Shown here: positions 10,901-23,363 of the stretch, one piece after another | Layout of the letters: each line of letters begins with the position of its first letter | How positions within the stretch are numbered: the first letter of the stretch is position 1 | Assembly (NCBI GenBank): GCA_027625915.1 | Contig: JANTQA010000033.1 | Coordinates: forward strand, 9,486,001-9,550,000 | DNA length: 64,000 nt | Origin: Anaeramoeba flamelloides | Lineage: Eukaryota; Metamonada; Anaeramoebidae | Reading direction: 5' to 3' | The notes under the pieces: generated by a model | Databases searched by the model: none | What the model was told of the DNA's origin: nothing | The model's input: only the letters and a program-made list of their open reading frames with translations | Made by a program: the position numbers and the translations under genes

Positions 10901-13900
10901 TGTAATTCTTTTTTTAAAAATGATAGTTAGGAAAAAATGATTCAATAGTTTGCTGAGTATTTGCAGAATTGTTTTGTAATTTCCAAAATAATATGTATCG
11001 ACTAAACTTTTACTTTTCAGTGTTTTCTTCTAAAATTTTTCTTCTTTTGTTTTAAAATTAAATAAGAAATAATTTAGGCTTGTGATTGTTTTTTTGATTG
11101 TGTATTCAGGTTTTCATTTAGTGTTATGTGTGGACCCCAAAATAGAGAACAAAAAAAAGGATAAACAATGATATACTTTAAGAGGAAAAATTTCATTCTA
11201 ATTCCTGAAAACTCTTTTTGTAAAAGGAAAACATAATGTAAAATCGAAAACTAGTTACCTTGACTTTTTGAAATATTGATATTTCTCTTTTTGAACAATT
11301 GTCGGGATATTGGAATAATTGAATAATACTTTTATGACTGATGGCATTATTGTAGACATTTAAGAATGATGAGTATTTTAGCTTTTGATTATAAATCCGA
11401 TCATTTTTTGAAAATTTGTATTTTAAAGAAATATTTGTTTGAATTGGAATCCGAAATTTTCCGAGAAAAAGTTCTTAAGTAAAATTCTCTTAATTTACGA
11501 ACTTTCCCTATATTTTAACAGATTCTTGAGTTGAGGACTATAATATAAATATGTGTTAAAAACATCTTGATAGTAATTATAGAAAGAGGTAAAAAAGTTA
11601 CTTCAAATTTACTATATTTTGTTACTAGACAATGATGTTTATAATTTTCTTTGTTTAAGGAATAAGCGTCTACCAAAGAGAAGCTTAAGATCAAAGCACA
11701 ACATTATTGGGTAGTAACCACATTAGTGCTACATGGTTCAAATATCTCATAAAATCCCTGAATAATCAAGTAATAATATTTGTTGATCTTATCAATTAAA
11801 AATGAACTATGTATTAGTAAAAAAACCGAGAAATTTCAAAAAAAATCTGTATTTCTCAACAAATTTAAAGAATGAATTACCAATATTCAGAAGACTCCAA
11901 AGTTTCAAAATATCTTTCTTAAATTTTTGGTGAAATGTAGATTAGTTACTAAAAAATTCAATTTTTTTAAAAAATTACAGAATTAACCAATAATTATTTT
12001 ATGAATTATTTCAGAAATATTGGAAATATATTGATATTTCAATTAAATTTATAATAAGGGTAATGAGCTAATCAGTCTTTGTATTTTTATGTTGATGATT
12101 ATTGAGTTAATCTTTGAAATGAAAAAATTCAAAAAATAATTACTTTTGAAAGTTCTAAATAAAAAAATATTAAATAACTGGAATATAATTTTTTTTTGAG
12201 TTTCTATTTTTGGATTTGGGAAATGGCATTAAAAAAATTCCAAAATGAAACTTTTTTAAATAGTGATTCTTAGTAAAAAATGTAATAATTTATTGTGTAC
12301 CAAGATTTATAATTGATTTTTCAGAGTTATTGGAGTCATGGGTTATTAATATCATTTACATTGAATTTCAACATACTTTGATTATAGAGAAATCTTTAAT
12401 GAGGCTATAAACTCTATTTCAAAATTATTGGCACATTAAAAATCAAATTTTAAAGAAAAATATTTTTAATAATTGAATTTATCTATTATAATATAAAAAT
12501 TTCAATTTAAATATTCAGTTTTATACTCAAGAAGTCTTTATTTTTATTCCAAAAATAGAATATAAAAAAAGTAAAAAAAAAAGAATTAAAAAAAATTGGG
12601 CTATATATTTTGAAATAACAATAAAATAAAAAATAGAAATTTATATAATTAATAAAACCCATTTATCGAATTTAATTCCATTTTAATAACTCAATATAAG
12701 CTCTTTTGACATATTTGAAACCAATTTTTTCCTTAATTCATCTGTTACTTTTTTTCAAAATTTTATTTTCATTTCCCATTTTAACAAAATATTGTGGAAA
12801 AAATAATAAATAGAAAAAATGATTAATTTGCAAAGTTTTCGTTGTGAGGGGAAAAATTCAAAAAAATACAAATATAATTCAAAATTCAAATGTAACATGG
12901 GACATTTATTAAGAAATTTAGTTTACCTTGGTGAAAGTTTATAATATTTTTTTCAAAATACAAAAAAATAAAAATTTGTATTTATTCGACTTTCACTCAA
13001 GAGAGAAATTATTTCTAATTATTTTTTTCATTTTCTAAACTGGGTTTTCATTTACCATCAATAATAAAATAATAAAAACAAAAAATCAACATTCAAAGCT
13101 GAAAATTAGGTTTCTGAAAATCTATTATGTTTCAAAATCTTCTCAGTTTTGTCAGGTATCGTTGTTAGCTGTTTTTATACTATTTCTTACATAGATCCTT
13201 CAAAATTATTTTCATAACCAATAGTGAATATTTTGGATATACTACTTCAGAGTTGTATATTATAATAAGTATAAAATTTTAATTTACTTTTTATTCAGTA
13301 ATTTTAATAAAAAAAAGTTTTCTTTATTTGAATTTCTACTTTTATAATAGCATTATATTGGATTGGTAGAGGTTATTATAATATTTTGATGTTTCGAGAA
13401 GATATGATATAAACTAATTGTAATTATAAAAAAAAAATAAAAAAAAATAAATAAATAAAAAAGATAGACTTTATATAATCATTATATAATAATCATATCT
13501 AAAAATATTTTCGTAAATGTATTGTAAAATCAAAAATAATATTTACCACATTTTGAAATTGAAAATATAAAGTAAAAATTTAATTCCTATTTCCCTATAC
13601 TTACCTTTAATTCAGTTTATAGGGATAAATTATTGTTTTATTAATAGTTTGTTAAATTTGCTAAATTTTAAAAAGTTTTCAAAATTCTACATTTTTCAAA
13701 ATCATTTCAAAAAAAAAAAAAATTATTCTAAATAAGAATAAAATATCATTACTTTTTAAGAAAGAATATGAAATATTTTGGATAATAATAAAAAAAGAAA
13801 CTATTTTTCATAAATTTTGACTCACTTTATGATGTTGACAGAAGTTTTTTTTTTTGAGATTTATCTTATATTCTTATCAAAAAAATATCTTAACATTTTT

Positions 13901-16496
13901 AAATCAGAATTATTTTGTCTAAATTTATAAATTTTTGTTTTTATTTTGTTTTTCTTTTTTTTTACTTTTTTTTTCTATTTCTTTTTTTCTCATTCTTTTT
14001 CTCTTTTTTTGAAAAGTTTTTATTTTTCTTTTTTTTTTTCTATTTCTTTTTTTTTTTATATTTCTTTTTTTTTGATATTTAGATTTTTTCATAAGATTAT
14101 GTGGAAAAAAAAAATCTTCAAAAAGACAAGTAATCAATAGGAAAATTGAGGCTATGTAATTTATTTTAAAATGAATTGAATTATAAGCAAAATATATCCT
14201 TGTTAACTTTTTTTCAGTAATATTTTAGCTATAAAAAATCGGTAATGCACTTTTTGAGAATTGTGAATCATCTTGTTTTGTAGTTTTTTTGGTTTTATTA
14301 TTTTTTTTAATTTTTAAAATATAATGTTTTTATATATTTAAAATGATTTAAAAGTCAATTAAAAATCAGATTTAATTATTAGTTGTTCTTCTATACTGAA
14401 GAATATACATTTTTTTTTCGATTTATAATTTCGTGTAAGTCACTATTTTTAAAATGGGGTTTATTTCCGATTCGGCTCTTATTTAATTTGATTCTTTTCA
14501 CAATAAGAGTATAGGAGAATATTTTGGGTTATAAAGTTCCAATATCAAATGACACGAAAAAATTCTTATTAATAAAATTTTTCTAATTATAATTTTTAAA
14601 AATGATAATCTATACCTACTTCAATCAATTGAGAATTTTTAATCTTCAAACTTGAATCTATATTAAATTTTTCGAAAATAATTTTTACTCTAATTTATTT
14701 TTTGATAATTTTTCTTTTATAGTTGGGGTTAATATATCGGTATTTTATGTACTAGTTTATAAATATAAAATCCATTCTCCTATTTTCCAACAACTTGAAC
14801 CATTATTTCTTCGATATTTTTACTTTTTTGATTTCATTTTTTTTTTTTTTCATTTTTCTTTTCATCTTTTTCTTTTGTCTAATCTTAACAAAAGTGATTG
14901 TAACAAAATCCAAAATTATTATAACAAAACAAATTAAACTAGTTTAACCAAAAAAAAAAAAAATTAAAAAATAAAAAAAAACAATCATAGACTATTTGTA
15001 GAGTATTTTTTGTTAAATTAATTATTTTCTTTTTTTTTTTATTTTCTCCTTTTTTTTCTCAAAATTAAAAATCTTTGACTCTAAAAATTATTATAGATTA
15101 AGTGAAAATTCAATATTTAATTGTAAAAATTTAAATAATTTTTTCAATAGTAACCCAATTTAAAAAAAAATCAAAATATCACAAGATATTATTTTTTATC
15201 AACAAATAAAAATAAAGTTCTCTAAAAAAAATTAAGACAACATTTCATTTCAAGATTAGAATTTTTTTTTTTCTCCATGCTAGTATTTATATCTCAATTA
15301 TTATTATATGAGATTCTTTCTATTTTTCTTTTTATTTCCAAAATCATTGGATTGTTTTATGATGTTCTGAGGAAATAATTTAAAAATATAAAATTAAAAA
15401 TAAGTTTTGGAAAAGGGTAAAAATTTCTTGATGGTTAATATTAATATATGTGATTAAAACAAGAAAAGGGGAAATATATCATTAAGTGTCCTGAATCCTA
15501 TTATTAATCTATTTTTTTCAAATATTTTTTCAAATAATTTTATATTTAAAAGGGTAACAAGAAAGTTATTGGGTTTTTTTCCCGAATTTTGGAGATCAGT
15601 ATATTTTAATAAAGGGTCTAAATTATTAGATTTACAATTCAATTTTTAATTTTTTAATTTTTAATTGTTTTGTCTTGTATGATGCCAAAGCAGTGTTAGT
15701 AATTATATAGCAAATGAATTTAATGTAAAAACATACAAATCTTCATAGGATAGCGTAAAATTTTTTTTGAATTAAATTTACCTGTATTTAAAACTTGTTT
15801 AAAAATTGACAATGGGAATCAGAACCAATATTTGGAAAAAAAAAAAAAAATAAATATTTACCAATTGAAAAAATTTTCTTCTGATATAATCATAAAATAA
15901 TTCATTTTTCCAAGAGGAAATTTAAAGTGGTTTCTCCCAGAATTATCTATGTTTAAAGAATTTTTGGTATCTAAAAATATTTTTTTTTTTTTTCTCAAAT
16001 CAGAAAAAATTCTTGAATATTGACTCATTTCTGGAAAAACAAAAATTAATTCCCACTTGCCGATTTCTAATCATTTTCTTCAACTTTTTCTAAAATTATA
16101 TCACAGTTTCAAAATTTAATACATAAAAAAATCCAAGGTAGCTTTGGAAAGATTGTAAGATTGAACAAATGAGACTTGACTTGTATATAATTAGATTTTT
16201 GGCAAGAAATTAATAATCGTGCAATTAATATTTGGCAGAAAAAATCCAAAAGTGATCATCTTTCTTCTCAACAAAGTAATTGAAAACCAAAAAAATTTAA
16301 AATATAAAACTAAATAAATCTTTAGATAACAACGAGAAAAAAAAAAAAAAAAGTGTTACAAATGTATAAATATCTTATTAAAATAATAATATTAAATCCA
16401 ATAAATAAAAAATATAAAAACATTCTCATAATAAAACTATAAAAAAAATTAAATAAAAAAATTAATAAAACTCGATCTGTTGGGGGAGGTGGGGTA
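10901..16496. other. 5.6-kb gene-free region
   Basis: Very AT-rich, with many A and T runs and pyrimidine tracts (13930-14080 is almost pure T/C-rich on the plus strand). I find no exon with believable protein sequence on either strand and no tRNA- or snRNA-like structure. One interspersed repeat segment is recognisable at 12395-12485 (listed separately). Short frames at 13925-14140 and 15454-15642 are compositional artefacts. Confidence 0.4.
12395..12485 (+). repeat. Interspersed repeat segment I, copy 1
   Basis: About 90 bp beginning AAACTCTATTTCAAAATTAT and continuing through CAAATTTTAAAGAAAAATAT to TTATCTATTATAAT. It is nearly identical to 44072-44158. The start resembles the ends of family D elements (AAACTC...TTTCA...), so both may be truncated relatives of that family. 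Confidence 0.5.
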
Positions 16497-18848
16497 TTAA
16501 AAATTTTCTCTCGCGACCCATTCCACAGCATTTGCGATCATAGTTCTTCCATCTTCGTTTAGCCAATGGCTATACCTTCCGCGATCTGAATAGCAATTGC
16601 CGGAAATCGGTTGAAAGTTTAATATGACAATTTTGCCTGCGCCAATTTTCTTTTTCCGTTTCCAGCAAATCAAGGGTATTCCGTCTGACCATTCTGCAAT
16701 AAGTTGGCCTTCGCTTTGCGAATCTAATTTGAATTCTGATTGGATTCGGTAGCTCTTGGTACCGCCGTCAAAGTTTTCCAAATTCCTGACCAACGGGTGG
16801 CTGTTGGAATAGATTGTGCCGAGCCGTGCCCTTTTGAGGGCGATCAGGTTGCCCTTCGGGTAGGGCAAATATTCCTGCCGCAAGATGTCTCCTTCCAATT
16901 GCGCCAATTTCCATTTGAAGGGGTTCTTGATCATCGTTCGGTATGTGGACATTACAAGCCCGCCGCCATCCTCGACAAATTGCGCCAGGATGTTGCCGAC
17001 GATCGCGGCGTCCTTGAAGGGCTCGATCGTGGAATAGATAAAGACACTATCGTAGCCCTTGATCTCTTCATATGACGGCGCCTTTGTCGAGCAGTTAATG
17101 AGATCCACATTTTTGATCCCATTGTAGGTAATCGAAGTTATGACATCCTTGTGGTGCTCATTGTTACTGTCTGTCGTCAAGATCAGCACGTTTAATTGCT
17201 GCACGCCTTTCCGGATTCTTTTCTTTTGTGATTGCTTGCTTATTTGTGCATTTATCTGGCCATCCCTATTCAAGCCTATATTCATATTGAGATTCGTATT
17301 CTGATTGTTATCCATATTTGTGTTCGTGTTCGTATTCGTGTTCGTATTCGTGTTCATATTCGTGTTCATGCTAGTGTTGATATCTGGATCCATATTCGTG
17401 TTAATAATAGGGATCAGATTGGTAACTGGTGATTGTAAGGGTACGGTTGTCTTCTTATTATTGTAGTTTGGCTTTGCGAAAATATTGCAGTCTTTTTGCA
17501 ACATATCATGTTTTGGGGCATTTTTGGTTGCTTTGCCAGAATTAAAGTTATTCAGAAACGGCAATTGCTGGGTTGTTTTGGGGTTTGGGGGGTGGCTCAT
17601 TGTTTGCATTTGTTGTAATTGCGGAAAGGTTTTAAACGAGGTTAATTGTTGAGTTGGTTGTTCGCACATTAAGGGGTACATTGGTGTGGTTTGGGGATAC
17701 CATACCGGCAAAAATTGATTTAATTGCTGTGGTTTGGGATAATTCATTAAAAATCCTTGGTGAGGTAGGCCATAGTTCACAAAGTTATTGGTTTTCTGAT
17801 CCAACGAGTTTTTTGCAAATGATCCGTTTTGAACATTTTCATTGTTAGCAATCGTCCCGGTGTTGTTCAAATTTGGATTCATCATATTCGTATTCTCTTG
17901 ATGATCACCAGATGTACTTGCTTGATACTTTTCATTAACTTTCAAATCTGTTTTGAAAATTAGGGGTTTGTCGAGATTTTTTGGGCAATTGCTCGTTAAA
18001 TTATCATTTTTTGTGTTTTTTTGATTCTCTATTTGAATATTTTCTTCGGGTCGAAAATAATTGGGCTTTATTAAATTCTTTCTTTCCAAATTAGGAAACA
18101 AAAAAAGCAGTTTTTTGGAATCCAAATTTAATTTTTTTAAGGTAATTTGAAAATAATTTGTTTTGTCCAATTGCGGATCAAAGATTTTTTTTTTATTATT
18201 TTTTTTTTCTTCCAATATATTTTTTTGCGAAAGGAAATCGGCTCTTTCAAATAATCTGATAAAAAATATCTCATTTCTTATCAAATAATCCTTTTTGGTA
18301 TTGAGCGTTTTATTGAAAAGTGTCTTCGGAATCTGATTTAAACCATTGGGAGCCATTAAAAAATTTTCCAGGTTGGAAAAAAAATAATTTTCTATTATTT
18401 TTGAATTGTTTGGATCAGACGAATAGATCGAATCTTGAAAGGCTTGCAAACAATTTGGGACACTTAGGTTTTGCAAAATATACCTTTGGGTGACCTCTAC
18501 GAGCCCGCCGATCTGAAATCTCCGGGCTGCACACAAAACATCAAAGCAGATCTCACGGTTCAGAGTCACTTTTCTTTTGTAAATGTAACTTAAAATTATC
18601 AAAAATGCTTCCTCGTTGATGTCGGTTATTGAAATGCTCCAGACTGGCAGTGTTTGTGTTTTCCAATTCTCAGAATAGAAGAGACGGTGGAAAAAGGGCG
18701 ACGAAAGAGACAAGATAAGCTTGTGTGAATAGAAGATTTTTTTTTGTTTTTTTTTTGTTTCTTGGTGCTCTTGGCCTTCGAGAACAAATTCAACATTTGA
18801 ACAACTTGGGTTGTTTAATAGGTTTTCGATTTTGTCACATAGATCCAT
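16497..18848 (-). CDS. BTB-BACK protein with C-terminal amidotransferase-like domain (783 aa)
   Basis: Start taken at the ATG of MDLCDKIENLL; the 12 codons before it in the open frame contain no ATG. Residues about 16-115 are a BTB/POZ domain (CSNVEFVLEG..., FYSHKLILSLSSPFF, then ...FLIILSYIY). About 118-225 is a BACK-like helical region. About 226-540 is a Gln/Asn/Pro-rich linker with an (Asn-Thr) repeat coded by a degenerate tandem near 17290-17400. Residues about 550-783 form an alpha/beta domain of the class-I glutamine-amidotransferase/ThuA-like type: QLNVLILTTD, then YDSVFIYS, FVEDGGGLVMS, LIAEWSDGIPLI and GAGKIVILNFQP. BTB-BACK proteins usually bind CUL3 or form oligomers. No clear nucleophile Cys is visible where the paralogue has one, so the domain is probably a binding rather than a catalytic module. 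The C-terminal 700 bp are clearly GC-richer than the linker. Paralogue: 46018-47511. Confidence 0.9.
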   Translation of the reverse strand: MDLCDKIENLLNNPSCSNVEFVLEGQEHQETKKKQKKIFYSHKLILSLSSPFFHRLFYSENWKTQTLPVWSISITDINEEAFLIILSYIYKRKVTLNREICFDVLCAARRFQIGGLVEVTQRYILQNLSVPNCLQAFQDSIYSSDPNNSKIIENYFFSNLENFLMAPNGLNQIPKTLFNKTLNTKKDYLIRNEIFFIRLFERADFLSQKNILEEKKNNKKKIFDPQLDKTNYFQITLKKLNLDSKKLLFLFPNLERKNLIKPNYFRPEENIQIENQKNTKNDNLTSNCPKNLDKPLIFKTDLKVNEKYQASTSGDHQENTNMMNPNLNNTGTIANNENVQNGSFAKNSLDQKTNNFVNYGLPHQGFLMNYPKPQQLNQFLPVWYPQTTPMYPLMCEQPTQQLTSFKTFPQLQQMQTMSHPPNPKTTQQLPFLNNFNSGKATKNAPKHDMLQKDCNIFAKPNYNNKKTTVPLQSPVTNLIPIINTNMDPDINTSMNTNMNTNTNTNTNTNTNMDNNQNTNLNMNIGLNRDGQINAQISKQSQKKRIRKGVQQLNVLILTTDSNNEHHKDVITSITYNGIKNVDLINCSTKAPSYEEIKGYDSVFIYSTIEPFKDAAIVGNILAQFVEDGGGLVMSTYRTMIKNPFKWKLAQLEGDILRQEYLPYPKGNLIALKRARLGTIYSNSHPLVRNLENFDGGTKSYRIQSEFKLDSQSEGQLIAEWSDGIPLICWKRKKKIGAGKIVILNFQPISGNCYSDRGRYSHWLNEDGRTMIANAVEWVARENF

Positions 18849-19806
18849 CTTACAATTCTCTGTTCTTATTTTTTTTTTGAGCAATATTGCTTTTGAAAAT
18901 TAGATAATTCGAAAAATAGATTATCAATTTTCAGTTTGGTGTTGACGAGGTTTGTTTGGTACAACTAATTTAAAGAACCGACGCAAAAATACAGGGACGG
19001 ATGAATTATTTAAAAAAAAGTGAAAATGTAAAAAATAAAACTTTTTTTTTTCCAAAAAGTATAGTTTCAGTAATTTTAGCAAATTGGAATTCTTTTTCTT
19101 TTTTGCAATCCCACGGTAGTTGTCTGAATACTATTATACAAGATCTTTGAAAAAAAATTTGTTATGAATTACCAGTCACCTCATCTCTTTTCTTTTTTTT
19201 GTTACTTTAATTTTTTCTTTTGAGATTAAAAAGTCATTAATTTGGAATTTATACAGAAACCAGGAATTGCAAATTCACATAATTTTTTAGGTTTTTGGAA
19301 TTTTGTGTGTTTGAAATATTTTTACTAATTTGGCGTTTTGACTTTGACAAGGTTTGATGTTAAAAAGGATTCCTAAATCGAAAGTTAACAAATAACAGTC
19401 ACCAATTATCGATGTTAGCCAGAAATTAAGCAAATATTCAAAATCCAAATTCAAGATGTTTAAAGTAAAAAAAAGAAATAATTACCTTTCTTCAAATTTT
19501 GTAAATTGGTTTGTGCAGTAACAAAATTTCACACATTTCCCAAAAGTTGAGAAAATTCCCCCTCACATTTTTTTTTTTTTAGTACCAAAATGTCAAAAAA
19601 GTAATAAAAAGACAGTTAAATAAAAAAGTGAATTCAATTATTTTTATTATAAGTGAAGGAGTGAAATAAAGACCAGAAAGAAAAACAAAGCCAACAAAGG
19701 AAATAATAAAAATCATTAGATCAGATTAACAGTTTCAAAATGTTAATAAAAAGGGAAATAAGATTAGGAAAATCAAAAAAACAGAGTTGATAAGAAATAA
19801 ATGCTC
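18849..19806. other. Upstream flank of the 16497 gene
   Basis: Non-coding, AT-rich. It probably contains the promoter and leader of the BTB gene transcribed leftward. No motif can be assigned. Confidence 0.35.
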
Positions 19807-20231
19807 TCATGTTGTTGGTGGACGTGAAAGCTTTTGCGGTGTCATCTTAATTGTTTTACTACCATTACTCAAACAAAATATGAATATTAGTTATTACAAG
19901 TTTCCGAATAGTGTTTGTACTATTTTGAATGAAAAAAATTTCAAATGAAAGATTTTTTCCAAGAAATTGAAAATGGGAATTGTTGGGGAAACAAGTAAAC
20001 TCTTCCTTATTAAACTTTGAGAAAAATTTAATTTCTCAGAAACAACTTGCACACATCTTGACGAAAATGTTCAGATGATCAAAGTACTTTATTTTCTTTG
20101 CTAGACATTTGAGTTCTTACAACATTGCTTTTTTGTGAGTTGCTGAAATTAGATGTGGGGATATTGAGAAGATTCTCGGTTTTTTTACTTGGACGCAATA
20201 ACATTCTCTTGGTTTGTTTTGACAAAGACAT
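19807..20231 (-). CDS. Candidate small two-exon gene (49 aa)
   Basis: Proposed exons, read on the minus strand: 20231-20121 (37 codons, starting MSLSKQTKRMLLRPSKK) and 19845-19807 (MTPQKLSRPPTT then TGA). They are joined by a 275-base intron with GTAAGA donor and TTAAG acceptor, phase 0. Both exons are distinctly less AT-rich than the surrounding kilobases, and the joined product is a basic Ser/Thr/Pro-rich peptide with a TP and an RPP motif. Without splicing, the first exon reads on for 51 codons to a stop, an alternative product. No known family is recognised. Nothing but composition and good splice signals supports it, so it is tentative. Confidence 0.35.
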
Positions 20232-20406
20232 AAAACTCTGATTTTAAAAATACAATTTGAAAATTGAAAAAAAAAAAAAAAAAAAAGTTAAATTATCTTT
20301 TTAGGGCTACCTGTTCACCCTGTATGGTGTTTAATTATTGTACTATTTCACATTTAATTCTCAAAAAGAATTTTTATTATGAAGAAATATGATAAAAAAT
20401 TACTAT

Positions 20407-20863
20407 CTGTTGAGAGAAAAATGTTGGACACAGAAAAATGGTTGGACACCATTTTTAATTGAGAACATTAGTAAAATTGAAAATCAAATCCTATTGATAT
20501 CTAGGTGAATTTATATAAATCCAGGTTTAAATGTGTTACAAGTACATTAATCCGTGGTATGTGTAGAATACCCCTTTGAATGATTGATAACTAAAGTAGA
20601 TGATGCTATTTTAACAAAAATCCAAGTTTTAGTAAAGTTTACTATTAATTCTGAAAATGGTAATTTTTCAACTTACTTTAGATTATAAAAGATAAGGTTT
20701 TGAAAAGGTAGAATTACACTAATCGTTATTCTAATAAGTCGATTATTGTTATTTTCTTTAGTTATTTCACAAACGATTGAAATTAAAAATCATTTTCAGT
20801 AATGTTCCCAATTAAAAATGCTGTCCAACTATTTTTCTCTGTCCAACATTTTTCTCTCAACAG
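20407..20863. mobile_element. Family C long-TIR element, copy C2
   Basis: A 457-bp element starting CTGTTGAGAGAAAAATGTTG and ending with the inverse CAACATTTTTCTCTCAACAG. The terminal repeat is about 80 bp, including TTTTTAATTGAGAACATTAG on the left and the matching inverse on the right. TTGGACA is repeated within each arm. Copy C1 is at 7571. The frame at 20802-20984 runs out of the right arm and is not a gene. Confidence 0.8.
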
Positions 20864-22289
20864 TAATTTCAAAAGTTCAAAACACAAACATCAAAAATTT
20901 TCAAGTACAAAAAGATTTTTATGGAAAAATTTTTTTCAAAAAAAGGGTTTTAAACGATGTATAAGAACAAGTTCAAATTTATAAACATTTCAAACTTGTA
21001 AAAGAAATTGCAAAGCATCTTTAGAACAGCTTGAGGAACTTTTTTTGTCTTTTGAGATTTGAATGTAGATTATGAAACAGTAAAAAAAAAATTTATGGAA
21101 GGATCTACAAAGAAAGGTAAAATTGTGAAAATTGTTACACCTCTGAAAAATTTGGATTTTTGAGGAAAAAATATTCCCAGCTTGTAAATTTAACTGAGAC
21201 TATGTCACTCCTTCAAGAGCGTGGGAATCCTAAATTTCAACCTTTTCACAACATAATATAATGTTTTGGTTTGAATAATTTTTTATATCAAATTTACCAT
21301 CTGAATTTTTAGACCTTTCCACATATTAGTACAACTTAATAAACACAAAACTTATTTTCTCAAAACTCAAAAAAATATAAAATATTTCCAATATGTTCTT
21401 TGGAAATATAGATATTGAAGAAAGAATTCAAGATCTTGTAATTTTGTTCTTATTTTTTTTTTTTTTTTTGAGAATGCTATTTTTTTGGATTTTTAATATG
21501 TGTTTAATACATAATATATTTCTATAGAAGTTGATAAGTTTCCAAAAAAGATTCAAGAAACTGAACTAAATTGGGATACCTTGCACTTCCAATTATTTTT
21601 TCAATTCGTCAAAAACATTGATAAAACCTGAATTTCAATCACAAATGTAAAAGTATGTGAACAGGCTAAAAATTTTTTTGTTTCAATAAAGAACAATTAT
21701 TCATTTCTTTCAACCCACTTTTAAGGAAAATTTTATAATTCTATTTTATGAAGTAAATTTATAGTATTTGGTAATAATTTATCTGAAAATTTGTTAAATT
21801 TTTTTAAATATGTCTTAAAGAAATAACTCTATTCCTCAAGAGGAAGCAATAATTATAAATTAGCCCATTTTAGAAATGTTATTTTTGTTGAAAAGTTTTG
21901 TAAGAATAGTTATGTGATTTGGAAAAATAGGTAATCAAATGAAGAATTTTTATACATGTATTTTTGCTTTTCGCATTATTACAAAATTATTCTGGCAATA
22001 ATCATTCAAGATTTTCAAAAAGGATATTAGTTCGTGATTTGATTTAATTGCATACTAATTTGGATATTTCTTTTTTGATCTGAAAATAACATTATCAAGA
22101 GTAAGTTGGGTTATTTTTGAGTCAAAATGTTTCCTTTTTGTGAAGTTTTTGTTTTTTTTTCTAAAAAAATTTAAATTCAACTTGTTTGGAAGTAAAACTG
22201 TTACGAAAAATCAGAATTTAAAAGTAAATAAGAATCCAAATGAGAATTAAAAGATATTTAAAAACCACAACATCTATTCAAGATTTTCT
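20864..22289. other. Gene-free AT-rich stretch
   Basis: No gene or RNA recognised on either strand. No clear repeat copy apart from what begins at 22290. Confidence 0.35.
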
Positions 22290-22500
22290 TAAGTTCAATT
22301 TCAATCAAGATCCTTCAACTAGAATACCTTAAAAATTAAATATATATTTAAGCTTTTAAAGAGTGGAAAAAATTTTAAAAAGTTGTTTTTTAGGAAAATT
22401 CCTTTATTGAAAATTACCACCACTTGTTATAATCGATAGAATTTAATCTGAATTATTTTCTGAGTACTTGAGAAAAACTAAATTTTTCCAAATATAAAAA
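22290..22500 (+). repeat. Interspersed repeat J, copy 1
   Basis: About 210 bp similar to 40385-40595. Shared words include TCAAGATCCTTCAA, CTTAAAAATTAAATATATAT and TTTAATCTGAATTATTTT(C/A)TGAGT. The termini are not defined, so the element type is unknown. Confidence 0.5.
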
Positions 22501-23363
22501 ATAATGTAGATTTTTTATTTTTCAATAATAATGAGTATAAAAAAGAAAAGTATTGAGTTTTAGAACAATATACAGTAATTATCTTTATGAAAGTGAACTT
22601 AAGAAAATCTCGGATAGATGCTAATGCTATTAAAGATCTTTTAATATTCATTTGATTTATTATTAAATTTTAAAATTCTGATTATTTTTTCACAATTTTT
22701 CATTCGAAATAATTTAATTTCGAATTTATCTGACAAAAAAAACAGTGAAGAAAGGAATTGAAACAATTCTGAGAACAAACGCAGTTCTATATGAATCAAA
22801 TTAATACTATTAGAAATTTTTCATTTTTATTTCAATAATAATAAATTTATTTTAAAAGAAAAGGGGCAACAATTTTATAATTCGAACAATAAGCATTTTG
22901 CTTTTTTTATTTGGAAAATGATTATTAAAAATTCTGTTACTGAAACAGTTTTAAACGGGCCAATTAAATTATTCAGTGAACCACAATTCGTGTTTAAAGT
23001 ATTTGGAAAGGGTAAAAATAATATAAAATAATTATAAGAATTCATAGTATTTGCAAAAATAACCAAACCCGAATTTTTTAATGATTGATTCAAAATAAAA
23101 AGCTTGTTACTTTTTTCTAGAAAGTTAACAGATCGTTGAATTGATCAATAAAATTGACAATTAACAATAAACAAATATGATACGGGTCTCTTCAAGTTCT
23201 TTTATCAGAAGACAAATTTAAAAATGAAAGATCAAATATAAGATTTTGCACAAAAAATAAAAAACAATTTGTAAAAAATTTCAAAGGTTATTGAAAAATT
23301 TATCAATTTCTAATTTAAAATTTTGAAAAAAGATCATGGAATTTACCTTCAAAATTTATTTGA
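22501..23363. other. Gene-free stretch with one unexplained open frame
   Basis: No gene accepted. On the minus strand, 23093-22875 is open for 72 codons with less low-complexity sequence than usual (including NTNCGSLNNLIGPF). There is no family match by eye and no neighbouring exon, so it may be a coding relic. Confidence 0.3.

Noticed and set aside
11640-11760. tRNA-like stretch with GGTTCAAATAT near 11726
   Set aside because: The B-box-like words are present, but no cloverleaf with a matching acceptor stem or A-box can be drawn.
13925-14140. Overlapping frames coding Lys-rich (minus) and Phe-rich (plus) peptides
   Set aside because: Pure pyrimidine tract; the frames are compositional artefacts.
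22875-23093. 72-codon minus-strand frame with fairly mixed composition
   Set aside because: No family resemblance, no flanking exon, no splice partners; kept only as a note in the regional entry.
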